Translations under genes and position numbers: made by a program
Source: Sternotherus odoratus
Taxonomy: Eukaryota; Chordata; Testudines; Kinosternidae
NCBI GenBank assembly: GCA_032164245.1
Contig: JAVMKO010000009.1
Location: 84,300,712-84,364,711 of the forward strand
DNA length: 64,000 nucleotides
Reading direction: 5' to 3'
In this document: one piece after another, positions 33,611 to 44,865 of the stretch
Numbering within the stretch: the stretch's first letter is position 1
How the letters are laid out: each line of letters opens with the position of its first letter
Notes under the pieces: model-generated
What the model was told of the DNA's origin: nothing
The model's database searches: none
Seen by the model: only the letters and a program-made list of their open reading frames with translations

Positions 33611-34427
33611 CAAGTGTTCCCGTTATCACATTTGGCCGTAGAAGGGAAGCCGTGGTATTGCAGATGGTGCCGTTAAGAGCTGTGCTCCCCAGGCAGAGTG
33701 CCTGAGTGGGATCCAGCGAAGCCCTTGCTGCTGTTGTGCCCAGCCAGCTGCAACCAGACATAGAACAAAGCGAAGCTCCTGCAAGCACCGTGTGATCGCT
33801 GAACTCCACTGCCCTCCTTCCCCAGGGGCCCAGATACCAGCCCTGGCTCCCTCTGCAGACTCCCTAAAGGCTTCCTGGCTCAGCCCAGATCCCTCTCTGT
33901 ACACACTGAGTTTTCCGTCCCTTTCCCCACATGCCCTTCCCCTCCCTTGCACTATCTGCTTTGGGAAAACCCCAGTGTATAATTCCCTGCTGAATTCTCA
34001 GCTCAAACATTCTTGCACAAACCAGGCAACTCCCAGGTACTGCTGGCTGTAGCACAGGGGTGCTCCCTTTCCGTCTGGGATGCATGATGCCTCTTTCCTC
34101 CAACCTGGCATGTGATTGAGGAAGCCGATCTGTTTACATAAGTGGCACAGGGTTAGTCATGAAGGCACATAACCAGGTTTACCCGCCCAACCTACTTTAT
34201 CAAATCAAGTTTACAGAAAACCCTTGTCAGCAAACAGGATTTCACCACGTCAGAGCCTTACCAGGAGGCGAACTGAGGCGGCCACATCAGGTGCCAGACT
34301 TGAGGGGAGGGGGCATCACTAGGACCCAGTGTGTAGAAAAGTGTGTCTGCTGCTTGTGCCTAGGTCTGCTCTAGATGCACAGAGATGGGGGAGTGCTGGG
34401 CTGGAGGAAGGAGAGCACAAGAGACTA
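33611..34427. other. No gene recognised
   Basis: Unassigned sequence between the gypsy relic and a solo LTR. It should contain any 3' LTR of the gypsy element, but none could be delimited. Confidence 0.4.
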
Positions 34428-34878
34428 TGACAGACCGCTCTCTCACCCCTCGCAGGAACAGGCAGGAAAACCCTTCTTTGCTTCAAACAGTGCTCTTTAT
34501 TCACAGTGCAAGACCCCACCACCAATATATACAGCTTTGTACAGTCCTTCAGCATACAGCTCTTGATAGCTCAGCTCTACAGCTTACAGCTTTACAGACT
34601 CTATATAGTCCAGCTCTTAACATGCAACTCTAAACAGTTCTAAACATACAGCTCTGACTAGCTCCAACCACACAGCTCTGAATAGCTCCCAACCACCACC
34701 ACCCTGGGCTTCCTTCCTGGGAGCCTTTTATCCCCCAGAGGAGGTTGCCAGGTGCAACCCATACAATTGATTGCCCTGCAAGCCAGGTGGCTGATTAGGC
34801 TTTCTGCACCGGGGGTTTGCAGAGGGCTTTTCTCCCTCTTAAAGGGGCGGCAGGCTGGGTCAAGCCCACCCTGCCACA
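34428..34878 (-). mobile_element. Solo LTR
   Basis: On the minus strand the element begins TGTGGCAGGGTGGGC and has a TATA-like GGGGATAAAAGGCTCCC, a polyadenylation-like GTGAATAAAGAGCACTG and an end near GGTCTGTCA. The flanks AGACTA (34422-34427) and AGACAT (34879-34884) suggest a decayed 4-6 bp target duplication. Numerous imperfect AGAGCTG/TACAGCTCT units lie in its middle. TATA box, poly(A) signal, TG start and CA end in the right order support an LTR. No partner LTR or internal genes were seen in the same orientation. Confidence 0.75.
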
Positions 34879-34984
34879 AGACATAACAGGCAGGCAGGAG
34901 AAAAGGTGAGAGGAAATAACATCAAACAGCAAGAGCTGCAATGAGAGAAAGGAGGAGGAGCCTCTTATGTACCTTTCTAGCACC
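34879..34984. other. Short unassigned stretch before the hAT relic
   Basis: No recognisable coding similarity; it may contain decayed hAT sequence. Confidence 0.3.
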
Positions 34985-36077
34985 CCCAGGAGCCTGAAGA
35001 AGACATTTTGATTACGAAGTTCAGGATAATCCCATAAGAGACCCCAAACAACAATTCAAAGTTTAACCAGGTGCTGGATTGTGCAATACGGTCAGTTGAA
35101 GAACGTTTCATGCAGCACAAGGAACACAGCAGTATATTTGGGATGTTGTCTGATATTCCACAACTCCTCACGATACCTGGAGAAGACCTGGACCAGCAGT
35201 GCAGGTTTAAGATTAGCAGCCATGTTAGTCTGTATCCATAAATAAGACGAGGAAGACTTGTGGCACCTTAGAGGCTAACCACTTTATTTAATAATAAACT
35301 AATAATAAAATAATAAATGTATTTAATAATTATGAAATAAACTGGTTAGTCTCTAAGGTGCCACAAGTCTTCCTCATCTTATTTACCAGCAATGCAGGAC
35401 ACCAGAGACAGTGTTGACACATGATGACATGCGCGATATTGATGCGAGTGATTTAGGGGATGAACTGAAAGCCCTTTCAAGATATATTTCAGCAGGATCA
35501 ACTCCAAAGGCTGCTCTGGAATAGATGTGCACTAATAAGATGACCACCCTCTTTCCAAATGCTTTTGTTGCTCTGCGCACACTTCTAACACTTCCCGTAG
35601 CAGTTGCCAGTGGAGAACGCAGCTTCTCCAAGCTGAAGTTCATAAAAACACATCTACGCTCCACAATGACACAGGAGAGGCTGGTTGGCCTTGCAACCAT
35701 CTCAATAGAGCATGAACTGGCCCGGACTGTGGACCGCCAGGAAGCAGTTCAAATCTTTGCAACCAAGAAGGCCTGGAAAGCACCACTTGGATTATTCAAA
35801 CAGATAAAAATGCCAGTGTTTACTGTGCAGACAAGAAAAGTTACATTTGCTGTTCAGGCGTTTGAAAGTTAAGTGTTACTTAAAATTTTTGAACAAGGCA
35901 TTTTAAGTTATTAGTTCTCCCTTATTGGCGTAGGCAGCAGAGCAGTACCCTGAGAGGAGGAGAACAGGAAGAAGGCAGAATCGAGACCTTTCCAAGTTTT
36001 GGCCCAAGCGAGGGGCATGGGGGTGTCACCATTTGAGCTCCCCACCTCAGGTGACAAAATGTTGTGGGCTGGCCCTG
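34985..36077 (+). pseudogene. hAT transposase relic (ZMYM-like C-terminal region)
   Basis: The plus strand encodes the C-terminal part of a hAT transposase. A segment with EERFMQHKEHSSIFGMLSDI (about 35095-35155) is interrupted by a 179-bp insertion and continues as ETVLTHDDMRDIDASDLGDE. An in-frame TAG at 35522-35524 follows, then the dimerisation domain: FPNAFVALRTLLTLPVAVAS, GERSFSKLKFIKTHLRSTM and QERLVGLATISIEHELAR, ending at a TAA near 35870. The RTLLTLPV-x-ASGERSFSKLK motif is the hAT C-terminal dimerisation signature, and the closest relatives I recall are ZMYM-type domesticated or transposase proteins. The element seems to end with GGCTGGCCCTG at 36077, a CAGGGCCAGCC inverted-repeat end. 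The N-terminal zinc finger and most of the catalytic core are missing. Confidence 0.88.
35206..35384. mobile_element. Palindromic retro-insertion inside the hAT relic, 14-bp TSD
   Basis: Flanked by ACCAGCAGTGCAGG (35192-35205) and ACCAGCAATGCAGG (35385-35398), a 14-bp duplication with one mismatch of transposase coding sequence. The insert has two inverted arms of about 49 bp (35240-35288 and 35335-35384) containing GGAAGACTTGTGGCACCTTA and its complement TAAGGTGCCACAAGTCTTCC, separated by an A+T-rich spacer of TAATAA repeats. The arms match the dispersed repeat at 9228-9345. Head-to-head inverted copies can arise from Penelope-like elements or from twin priming of a LINE. Confidence 0.85.
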
Positions 36078-38700
36078 ACGCTAGTAAGTGTGTAATTCAA
36101 CCTGTAAATGCCGTCACTGGAAAAGGTCCAGCAGTGAAGAGGCAGCCAGTACTATCCTTCTGCAAAGGCACTTGACATGCCCGTAAATAGCTGGAAAATG
36201 ACACTTGACAAAATCCTGATGCGGTGCCCAGCATTGTGCATAAATCAGAGCGACTGAGAAAAGTTTCACCAGCAGTCCCAGGCAGAGGCAAACCCCAGCA
36301 CGCGGACCAGACATCCCGCAAGTCACTAGGGTATGGCTCGATGCATTAAGTGGCAGTGTGGGCTAATAATTAGAGCACAGCCTGGGGCCTAGCTGTATTT
36401 CCAGCCCTGCTTGCTGTGCACCCTTTCTCCTTTCTCGATCGTATTGAGCCACCATTGTACAGTGCTTTGTGATTGTGACACAGGGACCCCTTCATGCCAA
36501 CTGGCAGAGGGCACACAGGAGCATGGGGTTCACAGGGACCCCCCGGGCAAGGTATCTGCTTTGTACTTCGCCGAACGGTGGCATCTGAAGTCTCTTCTTA
36601 GAGCCAGTAGCCCGTTGGCCATTAGAATCATTGTGATACGTGCATGCTGATGATATTTACGGAGGATGTATCTATTCTATACTATGTTCTTAAGGTTTCG
36701 GAGTGAAGGCAGGTCACCGGGAGGTAACATGCCTCAGAATTGTTCCTGGCAGGCAGGAGGTAACTGATACTTATTTCCCTGTCTTGCCATTTGTGCATTG
36801 TCCATTGTATGCCTCACAATGTGTGCCTATTTACACTCTGAGCCAGTGTGGACTGAGGGCTTGCGAAATCTTCCTGAGAGGAAATTTACAGGACTAAGCA
36901 AACAGCAGAGGGTGTCCTGCTGATGAATAAAGACAAAGGATTGGTATCATGGAGTGCAAAGGGACCCAGGCCTCACACTAACAGCAGACTGGTCTTCTGA
37001 GGAGATGGGGGGGGGGGGGGAGCATGGCGCCACAGCTAGCCTGGGAAGTGCTACCGATTTGGGGTGATTTCTACAAGACGCGAGAGTCTTGCTAATTAAG
37101 TCAAGGCTCCAGAATGCAGGTTAACCATTTGTTTCCAATACTTCTCCTCGCTATGTCGTGAATCTCTGTGTGTTGTGAAATAAACGTATCCTGGTTTGCA
37201 CTATGAAGGTGTGTACGTGCGGTGTGTCCAGTAGAGCGTTGATCTGTGCAGGGACTGTCCTGACTCTTTGAAAGCAGCGGGTCCCTGCACACTGAGAACA
37301 TGCTGTAGAACAGAGTCAGGGCACGTCTGGGAGGTGATGTGTTCCCATCGCTAAGGAGTCCACGTCGCTCACGTGGCTCCAAAGGAGGCACCAGGTTTCT
37401 TTCCCTGCTAACTCCTGATAGAATCCGGGTGAATATGGCTTCACATTTGCCGAGTCAGGGTTTGGGGTGTTTTTCATTATCTTGTCATCTGTGTATCATT
37501 GCGGGAGTTTTCTCACAGAAGCACTCAAATCAATATCGCTGTACTCAGCTCAGCAGCCCAGTTCAGTCAGCTCTCTGCCAGCCGAGTCAGAATGATAACC
37601 ACAGAGCCATGATTCCCCTGAGCATCGAGCCTAGGCACTGCTAGCACATCCATTCAAACGGCCATGAGGCCCCCATCTACCCAGCCAGGCCTAAATTCCT
37701 CCTGACCTCCCCAGAAGCCAGATTTGGCTGCAGGGACATAGTTGAACCTCCCTGCAGTATCAGCACAGACAGAGCATCCCTTTCAGAACTGCTCAGGCGT
37801 GGCCTTTTACACCCATTAGAATATATTTGCTTATAAACGACACCATTCCTTGAGTCAGATCCCATTGGATTGGAAGATATTGGAAATCAGGATGGATTTT
37901 AAACATTGCTTTATTCCTGGCTCTACTTCACGTTTTCATGCTAGAAAAGTATTTGAACCATCCGTGGAGGTTAAGATTGTTAGGGAGCAACTTCTTTTCT
38001 TTTCTTGCTTTAATTGGACACTTCAATTAGAGCTTCAAAACAAATGAGTCACCCTGACTGGCTGAACCAGAAATCTTTTCTTACCTGCCTTTAAAGATTC
38101 AAACTAGAAAACAAGTAAGCGAGAGAACACAAGTGCTGGACATTTCTTGCCGTTCTGCCCTTGGCAGATGCTTGGCATCTACCCTGGTGTGGAAGGGACG
38201 CAGTTCAGGCATAGGGTTGGCTGCTGGATTTGCAGCTGGTCCCAATGCCACAATGTCACAGAAATGTACAGCTTCCATAACAGCGAATCTCATAGGAGAA
38301 TGTGCTTGTGGTCTGACGCCCACTGGTGGCCATAAATTCAGAGCTAAATTGTGCAGGTGTTGAAAGACCTCAGACAATGGAACCAGTGCAGTTCTTGCGG
38401 ATTACAGGGGACACTCAGCACGAAGAGCAGACGCTGACTGGCAGACTGGCAGTTCCCTTTGGGGCCACAGAGCATGGTAATAAGACACACTCATGTCTAA
38501 TAGACATTTAACCCTGCTGGTTCAAAAACTGGGGGCTTTGTTTCCTGTTCTCCACCAGTCACTGCCAGCTCTGGGCTTGTGTGCAAATGACAAGGGATCA
38601 GAAAGGTCCTAACTCTGGGTTTGCAGGTACTGTACACAAAGCTGGTCAAGAGGTGGGATTTTCTTCCCGTGGGAAATGACAATATTTGGCCATTAATTTT
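36078..38700. other. No gene recognised
   Basis: About 2.6 kb of unassigned sequence. A run of G at about 37009-37021 is the only low-complexity feature. Open frames are short and overlap in several phases. Confidence 0.45.
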
Positions 38701-38990
38701 CATTCTGAATCACAATGGAAAATTTAACATATTGGAAAATTTTGCAGAATGAAAAATTCCCAAAAGTGTTAAATCAGAAAGGTTGACACTAAAATGTTGA
38801 CATTTTTTGGTCATGTTGAAACCAAAAAATGTCATTGTGTTCAAGATGCCAACTTGAAGTGAAAATTTTGTTTCAGCTGTCACAAGCAGGAGATCGGAAA
38901 ATGTCATCGAAATCATTATTTTTCACCAATTTTTTATAATTTTGACAAACATTTTTTCAATGGGGAAACTGTTCAAGTAAAAGGTTTTGA
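38700..38990. repeat. A+T-rich dispersed repeat, copy 2
   Basis: Blocks such as GGAAAATTTTGCAGAATGAA, GTTGAAACCAAAAAATGTCA and AAGTGAAAATTTTGTTTCAG resemble 13320-13670 and 59575-60110 in composition and motif order. Tentative family. Confidence 0.35.
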
Positions 38991-39384
38991 CTAGATCTAC
39001 TACAGAGAAAGAGAACGGGCAACTATTAATTCCTGATTATTGGTGATTTTTGATATTGCAGCACTGCACGGTTTCCTGTGATGATGATGATGAATTTAAA
39101 AAATTTCATTTTATTAGATTCAGAGACTATTTTTATTTAGTACTGTACTCACTTGGGGCTCTCCAGTGCCAAAATTGCTATGAGCATGAGTTTTGAATTA
39201 TCAACGTTTCTTAAATTGCAGCATAAAACTTATCCTTGTGATTCATCAATATTTCTACAAAATTAAAACTTTCAGTGTATTCTACTTAATCTGTGTCCTG
39301 CCTGATCGGATTCTTCTCTGCATTTGTTTTTTGTTTGATCCTTTACTGTTCAAAACTCATTCTTTGTTCGTGTTTCTTAAATAA

Positions 39385-39661
39385 AAACTTCAAAACAAAG
39401 CCAGAAATTATAGCCACAATCGGTACAGCCTACAAATACAAAAAGAAAACTGCCAAACCTTCCACACCCTCAGACACACCCTCACACTCATGCTCATATT
39501 CTCGAGTGCTTGGTCCAGTTTTCAATGACACAAGCTATATGGTGCTTCCATACCCCTTCTATCTGGAGAGAGTTCCACTTTCTAAGGATCTGAGCTCCTG
39601 CTCCAATGAAGACAGCAGCGCAAGTCACATGGATACCACCGGCAAAGGGTCCAGACCTTAG
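39385..39661 (+). other. Unassigned open frame, possible exon remnant
   Basis: Within a 122-codon frame that starts at 39293, the last 90 or so residues have balanced, protein-like composition (KPSTPSDTPSHSCSYSRVLG, then MVLPYPFYLERVPLSKDLSS), ending at TAG. The upstream third is A+T-rich and looks non-coding. An AG at about 39403 could be an acceptor but has a poor pyrimidine tract. I do not recognise the family and there is no neighbouring exon. It may be chance. Confidence 0.2.
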
Positions 39662-40089
39662 CTGGCTTTCCTTTGCAGTTCTTTTTCCTGATACCCAGGA
39701 TTAGCTTTCCTGGGCTCAGGTCCACACAGTTACTCCTGGCGCTACCCCTTGTAACACCCGAAGCAATGTTTACTCCCTTGGTCAGTAGCCATCTTCAGTT
39801 TAATGGGGGGAATGGGATATTTTTCTACATTTAAAGTTACCTTTGTAAATAAAGGGTAGTGGCATTATAATAATAGCAATTACTGCAGAAGGTTGTTATT
39901 TTGTCCTATTAAGAATCATGACCTCATCGAGGCTAGGCCACAGTTTAGTTTCATGGAGATGAAAGGGAAATCATCTCTTCTAGCTCACACTGTGTATAGT
40001 GCATTACTTGAATCACTTTAAGAAGGATATGCTAGAGTCCTGTGTAGCCTAACGTCAGCCTTTGGGAGTTGCATTTTTCTTGCAAAGGA
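39662..40089. other. No gene recognised
   Basis: A+T-rich sequence without recognised features. Confidence 0.4.
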
Positions 40090-40495
40090 AGCACGGCAGA
40101 ACCTCAACGTTCCAAACCCCTCGGGAATGGAGGCTCTTCGTAACTCTGAAATGTTTGTAACTCTGAACGAAACAGTAGGGCTCTTTCAAAAGCTTACAGT
40201 TGAACAGTGACTTAAGACAGCTTTGAAACTTGACTATGCAGAGGAAGAATGCTGCTTTTAGCCATCTTAATTTAAATGAAACAAGCCCAGGAACGTTTTC
40301 CTTACCCCGTCAAATCTTTTTTTTAAAAAAACTTTCCCTGTATTATTTAGTAGTTTACATTTCATACAGTACTGTTCTGTATAGTATGTGTCTTTGGGGG
40401 GGGGTTCCTGTTACCCAATTGCGAACTTCCAGTTCCAAATGCGCTGAGTGGTTGAGTAGCCAGTTTGTAACTCTGAGATTCATCTGTAAAACGAA
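40090..40495. mobile_element. MITE with CAGAACCTCA/TCTGAGATTCATCTG-like ends
   Basis: The left part has GGCAGAACCTCAACGTTCC then CGTAACTCTGAAATG. The right part has GTTTGTAACTCTGAGATTCATC, the approximate reverse complement of the left end. The interior carries a second pair of GTAACTCTGA motifs. This matches a dispersed turtle MITE as I remember it; a Tc1/mariner-like TA duplication was not established. Confidence 0.45.
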
Positions 40496-41450
40496 CTTGA
40501 TCGAGTGAGGTCAGTGACCGAGTTCAATGCTGAGGCTTCGATGGGGTTGAACTTGTTTTGCTTAACTCCAGCTGCGGGAGTCTGAGAAGTTGACTCAGTT
40601 TCAAATATTATTGAGTTTGCATTCCACTTAGTAGAGACTAAGCAAACACAAGCCAAAATGTGAAGCAAATATTTGACAATGGTGTGAACATTTTTAAGAA
40701 TAGGTGTATTTTTGTCAGGCACCTTCCTTCAAAACAGCCCACAATCATTTTTTTAATAGTCCCCTATTTCGTGTTACGATACCAAAGAAAGCCTCCGCCT
40801 CTGAAATCCAGAGGAACAAGCTGAGAGGAGGGGAAAATTGTGACTTATTTTGTAACACAATTTCTGATTGAGCTTTAATTATGGTTTGAGGCATAAAATT
40901 ATACAAGTCACCTAACTTCCTTACCGGGCTGGAAAGTTCAGTCCTATTGGGCAAATCACCTTGAAGGTAAGAGTATTGGGGAAATCCTCTCGTTGTCTTC
41001 TCTGGGGCCAGGATTTCACCCTCTCCCTTGCACCTTCTCTCTCTTCGTGCAAGACAGAAACCCTGCTGAAAATCCCGTGGCTTGACTAACGCACCGAGTA
41101 TCCAGCCTGTAGGAGATTTCCTTCATTAGAATCTGATTCCATTAACAGATACCTAATCCACAGTGGCTAATCGGACTCATTCTGCCAGCGTGTTTGTGGA
41201 CTTCAGTCCATGTCCAAAACAACACCAAGTGCAGGAAACCTGACACTCAAATGGTTTGCAATAAAAAAATTAGCAAAATTGTCATGCTCTTGCAGGGCTT
41301 TTTGCCATTCCGACCCTTTGGGCTGTCATCAGCATGAACTGGATCCCCAAAACAAACAGCTGGCAGCGGATGTGAGAGCTGGGAACTCCTGAGGCTGTTT
41401 TCTCCTGGGCTGTGGATCCTATTCCTAGCACTGGAGACCCGATACAGCTG
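40496..41450. other. No gene recognised
   Basis: Unassigned sequence with short frames only. Confidence 0.4.
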
Positions 41451-41454
41451 GGCC

Positions 41455-41665
41455 ACCGTCAGAGTGCTGGTGCAGCCGTGTTATGCCGCCGGGGGAGAGC
41501 TCTCCTGTCGACATCATAAAACCAACTCCAGGAAGAGCGGTAGCTGTGTCTGTGGGGAGTGTCTCCTGCAGGCACGAGCATTCATGCCGGCAAAACTTAT
41601 GTCACTCACAGGTTGTTGTTTTTTTCACATCCCTGAGCAATAAAAGTAGAGACACGGCCTTAGCT
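41455..41665. mobile_element. MITE fragment (CTCTCC...GTCGACAT family)
   Basis: GGGGGAGAGCTCTCCTGTCG, AAGAGCGGTAGCTGTGTCTG and CTCACAGG...CACATCCCTGAGCAAT occur in the order of a common turtle MITE whose interior normally contains CTCAGGGGTGTG hairpins. Both ends are unclear, so the copy is probably partial. Confidence 0.4.
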
Positions 41666-43324
41666 GGGTCTCTATTACAGCTGTAAATGCAGGGACTGAA
41701 ACATTTACCAGAACCTACTAGCCGGAGACAATATTAAAGAGAGAGGGAGCCCAAGGCTGGATGCTGCTGGGAACCCCAATTCCAACCCCCGCTGCTAGGG
41801 GGGAGGGGTGCAGATGTCAGTCCAGGTGTTTGTCAATACGGAGAAGTCCTTTAGGATTGAAGAGAAAGCACTAATCTCCCCATAACTGTGAAAAATGTAA
41901 TAGAGCATCCGACCCCTGCTCTATAGTAGACTCTAGCGGATGATTCGAAACCCCTCTGGAACAGGCTCTCTCTCTCTCTCTGTGCAATCCTTTAGGGGTC
42001 CAGGATAATTTCTTTAGAACCCGATTGGATTACGTAGTGCTTCATTGTTATTCACTTTTTACTGCAACAGTGCCCAGAGTCCACGGTGCTGTGTGCCAGA
42101 CGCGCACGTGGGAAGAGAAGTTCCAGGAGCAGGGAAGTGTGGCTAGAGCCGGAGGGAAAACGAGGGGAGGGAAATGGAAAGGGGCACTGGGGAACGAGGA
42201 GCTCCATGGGCACAGAGCTCCATGGTACACGGAGATTCAGGAGCGGTAGAAACGCTGACCTGGACCGGCCAGCTTGGCTATGGTCCACGGCTCCATGATG
42301 AAATGTTTGCCCAACACTGGCTCGAGTCATGGCGGTAATGAAGGAGCCCTTGTGGGCAAAGCAAGCATCCGACAGTAACTCTCCTCGGGCACCAAAACCC
42401 TCCCGTCTAATACACATTCCACTGCCATGTCCCCGTTGTGTTTCTCTGTAATGAACACAGGGCTCTCGGGCACTGGAGTCATGCTACAGACCCTCACACC
42501 AAGCCAGAGAGCAGAACAAACCGAGTGGCTGGGCACTCCTCCATCCAAACCTGCTCTGGAAGCTCCGGAAATCGGATTCACGGTTCATTCTTTACATCTC
42601 ACTAGTATCACCACCTGCAGGGTCTGGTCGCACGCCAGGGAAATAGAAGAATCTGGCCCTGCCTCCCCTCTCCAGACTCTGTGGCTTTCATCGAGTCGCT
42701 CTTCCTCTTTCTGCTCCCACACCGCGGAATGGGACATGACTCTAGCGATGATGATTATTCAGTTAGGCGCGGACGGCGTACACTGTGCTATTTAGAGGAA
42801 AGAGAAAGATGCAAGCCCTGCCCTGAAGAGCCCTCACCGACGAGCCATGAGTATTCACGAGCCAACCGCTACTCTCCTTTTGTCTGATGTAAATCTGGAG
42901 TAACACCATGGGCTTGGATGGGGCTGTCCTGGCTTCCCAGCCGTGTAACTGAGAGCAGCAGCTGACGTAATGTTTCCAAGGGATTTGAAATATGAAGTGT
43001 TAAGTGCCAGGCAATATTCCTTCTGGTTCTGGCAAGAGCTCTCAAACACCACGAGAAAGGATATTCCTACACGACACCGGGTGCCGCAGGAAACGGGATG
43101 TCCTCACAAGGACCATAGCCCAATTTTGTACTTAAAGAGGTGAAGATGAGGTCTGTGGATGAGCATCCAAACTTTGGGTGCTGCTCAGAATCAGATCCCC
43201 TAATCTCTTTAGGTCCCCCCAAGCCCTCACAGTTCATCACCATGGACTCCGTGACAATGTTCCAAACAAGCTAATTGCCACACTGAATGAATGAGACAAG
43301 AGGCTTTGTTACTGAGGAGACATT
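41666..43324. other. No gene recognised
   Basis: About 1.6 kb of unassigned sequence with a short CT dinucleotide run at about 41967-41981. Confidence 0.45.
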
Positions 43325-43720
43325 TCTTTGGGTCTCTCTACTGCAGTGTAACCCCAGGTCTGTGTGACCTGGGCTTGCTGGGCCCAGGCCTGACAGCCAT
43401 GCTAGAGCATCCATACTGTGCTATGGAGACCTTCTGACCCGGCTCCATGGCTTGACCTGTGTACACACTGCAGACTAGCAGGGCTTGCACTCAAGTCATA
43501 GCACAGAGGTTTAAATCAAAAGAGAGTGATATCAACAGGTGTAAAAGCAGGACTTGAGCTCTGATTCCATACTGTTAACAGGGGCCTAGGACCCGGATCC
43601 TGAGCACTTGCTGTCCCGAGTCACCCTGATATGTGTAGACAGAACGGGGCATGGGCTCAAACCTGCGTTGGAGCCCAGGTCAGTGCACAGTGTAGACACA
43701 TCCTGTATGTTCATAACAAG
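43325..43720. mobile_element. Fold-back MITE, diverged
   Basis: The left end GGGTCTCTCTACTGCAGTGT and the right end read backwards, GGATGTGTCTACACTGTGCA, resemble each other and the ends at 12605 and 56663. CCAGGTCTGTGTGACCTGGG on the left pairs with GGAGCCCAGGTCAGTGC on the right. The centre holds a 23-bp sequence repeated downstream at 43945. Old and diverged. Confidence 0.5.
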
Positions 43721-44725
43721 TCACCCATGACAATGCAGAAAGCTATAAAGCATTGATTTAAATGTTATTAACTCTAGCACCATCAGTACAAAGCAAGATA
43801 ATCCAGCATTCCAGTTCACATCTTGGGTTTTCTCAGCATGGGCGGGAGATAAGTATGACAACCTGAAAATAAATTGTCTATGCAAGTATTGTAAAAAATA
43901 GCTTGTTTAAAAAATTCTTGTGTATGTTCCTGTTTGAGATAAAAGAGTGATATCAACAGGTGTAAAATCAACACAAACTGACCTGCGGTACTCTGGAACA
44001 GGAAGCTTTAAAGGCTGCCAAGTTTATCTACAGTGAGGTTAATTCTTTCTCTTGACCTCCCCGATCTTCATCCTCAGTGATTTTCAATCCCTGCAGAGCT
44101 GCAGTGGCTGGAGCCCTGGTGATCCGGGAGAGCCTGTAACACAATGAGAACCAAGCAACAGGTGTCTACAGTGTTTGGGGGAGGGAGCCCCTCTGCATTT
44201 GCGCCATCTCTCATTTCAAAACTATCCAACCAAAACCTCAAGCAGAAACAAAGGCCCGGTCCTGCACTGAGCACTGCATGAACAGCCCCTTAAACACAGG
44301 AAGAGATCAGTGCAGTACTGGGGTCTAAAACTCCATGAGGTCTGCCTGACTTCTTACCAAACAGAAATCCCTCAGAGAAGCTCCAGATCTGAGATCAGAA
44401 ATGCCGTTCAAGCCAAAACATGGTATTTTATGATTTATTTTATTGTTAATCCTTCCATGGAGATTTGTTTCATGGCCATGTTTATTTCTGAGCGCTTGGA
44501 AAAGAATCAAAGGGGTAATGAGAAAGTTAGTCAAACCAGGCGGCTGTATTTGTGATCTCATTGCTGGAGCACAGCTTTTCTACACTGCAAGCTAAATTCC
44601 AACTCCTTAAAGTCCTTCTGAAGGCACATGCTGGAACTAATTGGTTTATTGAGATTGTTTCAATGTGCACTAAACAATCATTACTGCCTAGCCAAAGAAC
44701 TAGAGAGGATTCTACACTGTTTGCC
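43721..44725. other. No gene recognised
   Basis: A+T-rich unassigned sequence apart from the 23-bp repeat at 43945-43967. Confidence 0.4.
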
Positions 44726-44733
44726 CTTTAAAG

Positions 44734-44857
44734 TAGGGTGACCAGACGGCAAGTGTGAAAAATTGGGATGGGGGTGGGGGAGTAAGAGGCACTTATATAA
44801 GAAAAAGACCCAAAAATCGGGACTGTCCCTATAAAATCGGGACATCTGGTCACCCTA
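44734..44857. mobile_element. hAT MITE with perfect 8-bp TSD
   Basis: 124 bp with ends TAGGGTGACCAGACGG and, on the other strand, TAGGGTGACCAGATGTCC. Flanks CTTTAAAG (44726-44733) and CTTTAAAG (44858-44865) are a perfect 8-bp duplication. Same family as 20500-20705, here without the extra 88 bp. Confidence 0.93.
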
Positions 44858-44865
44858 CTTTAAAG

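Noticed and set aside
31371..34878. The LTR at 34428-34878 as the 3' LTR of the gypsy relic
   Set aside because: It lies in the opposite orientation to the relic's coding sequence, so it cannot be its LTR without an inversion, for which there is no evidence.
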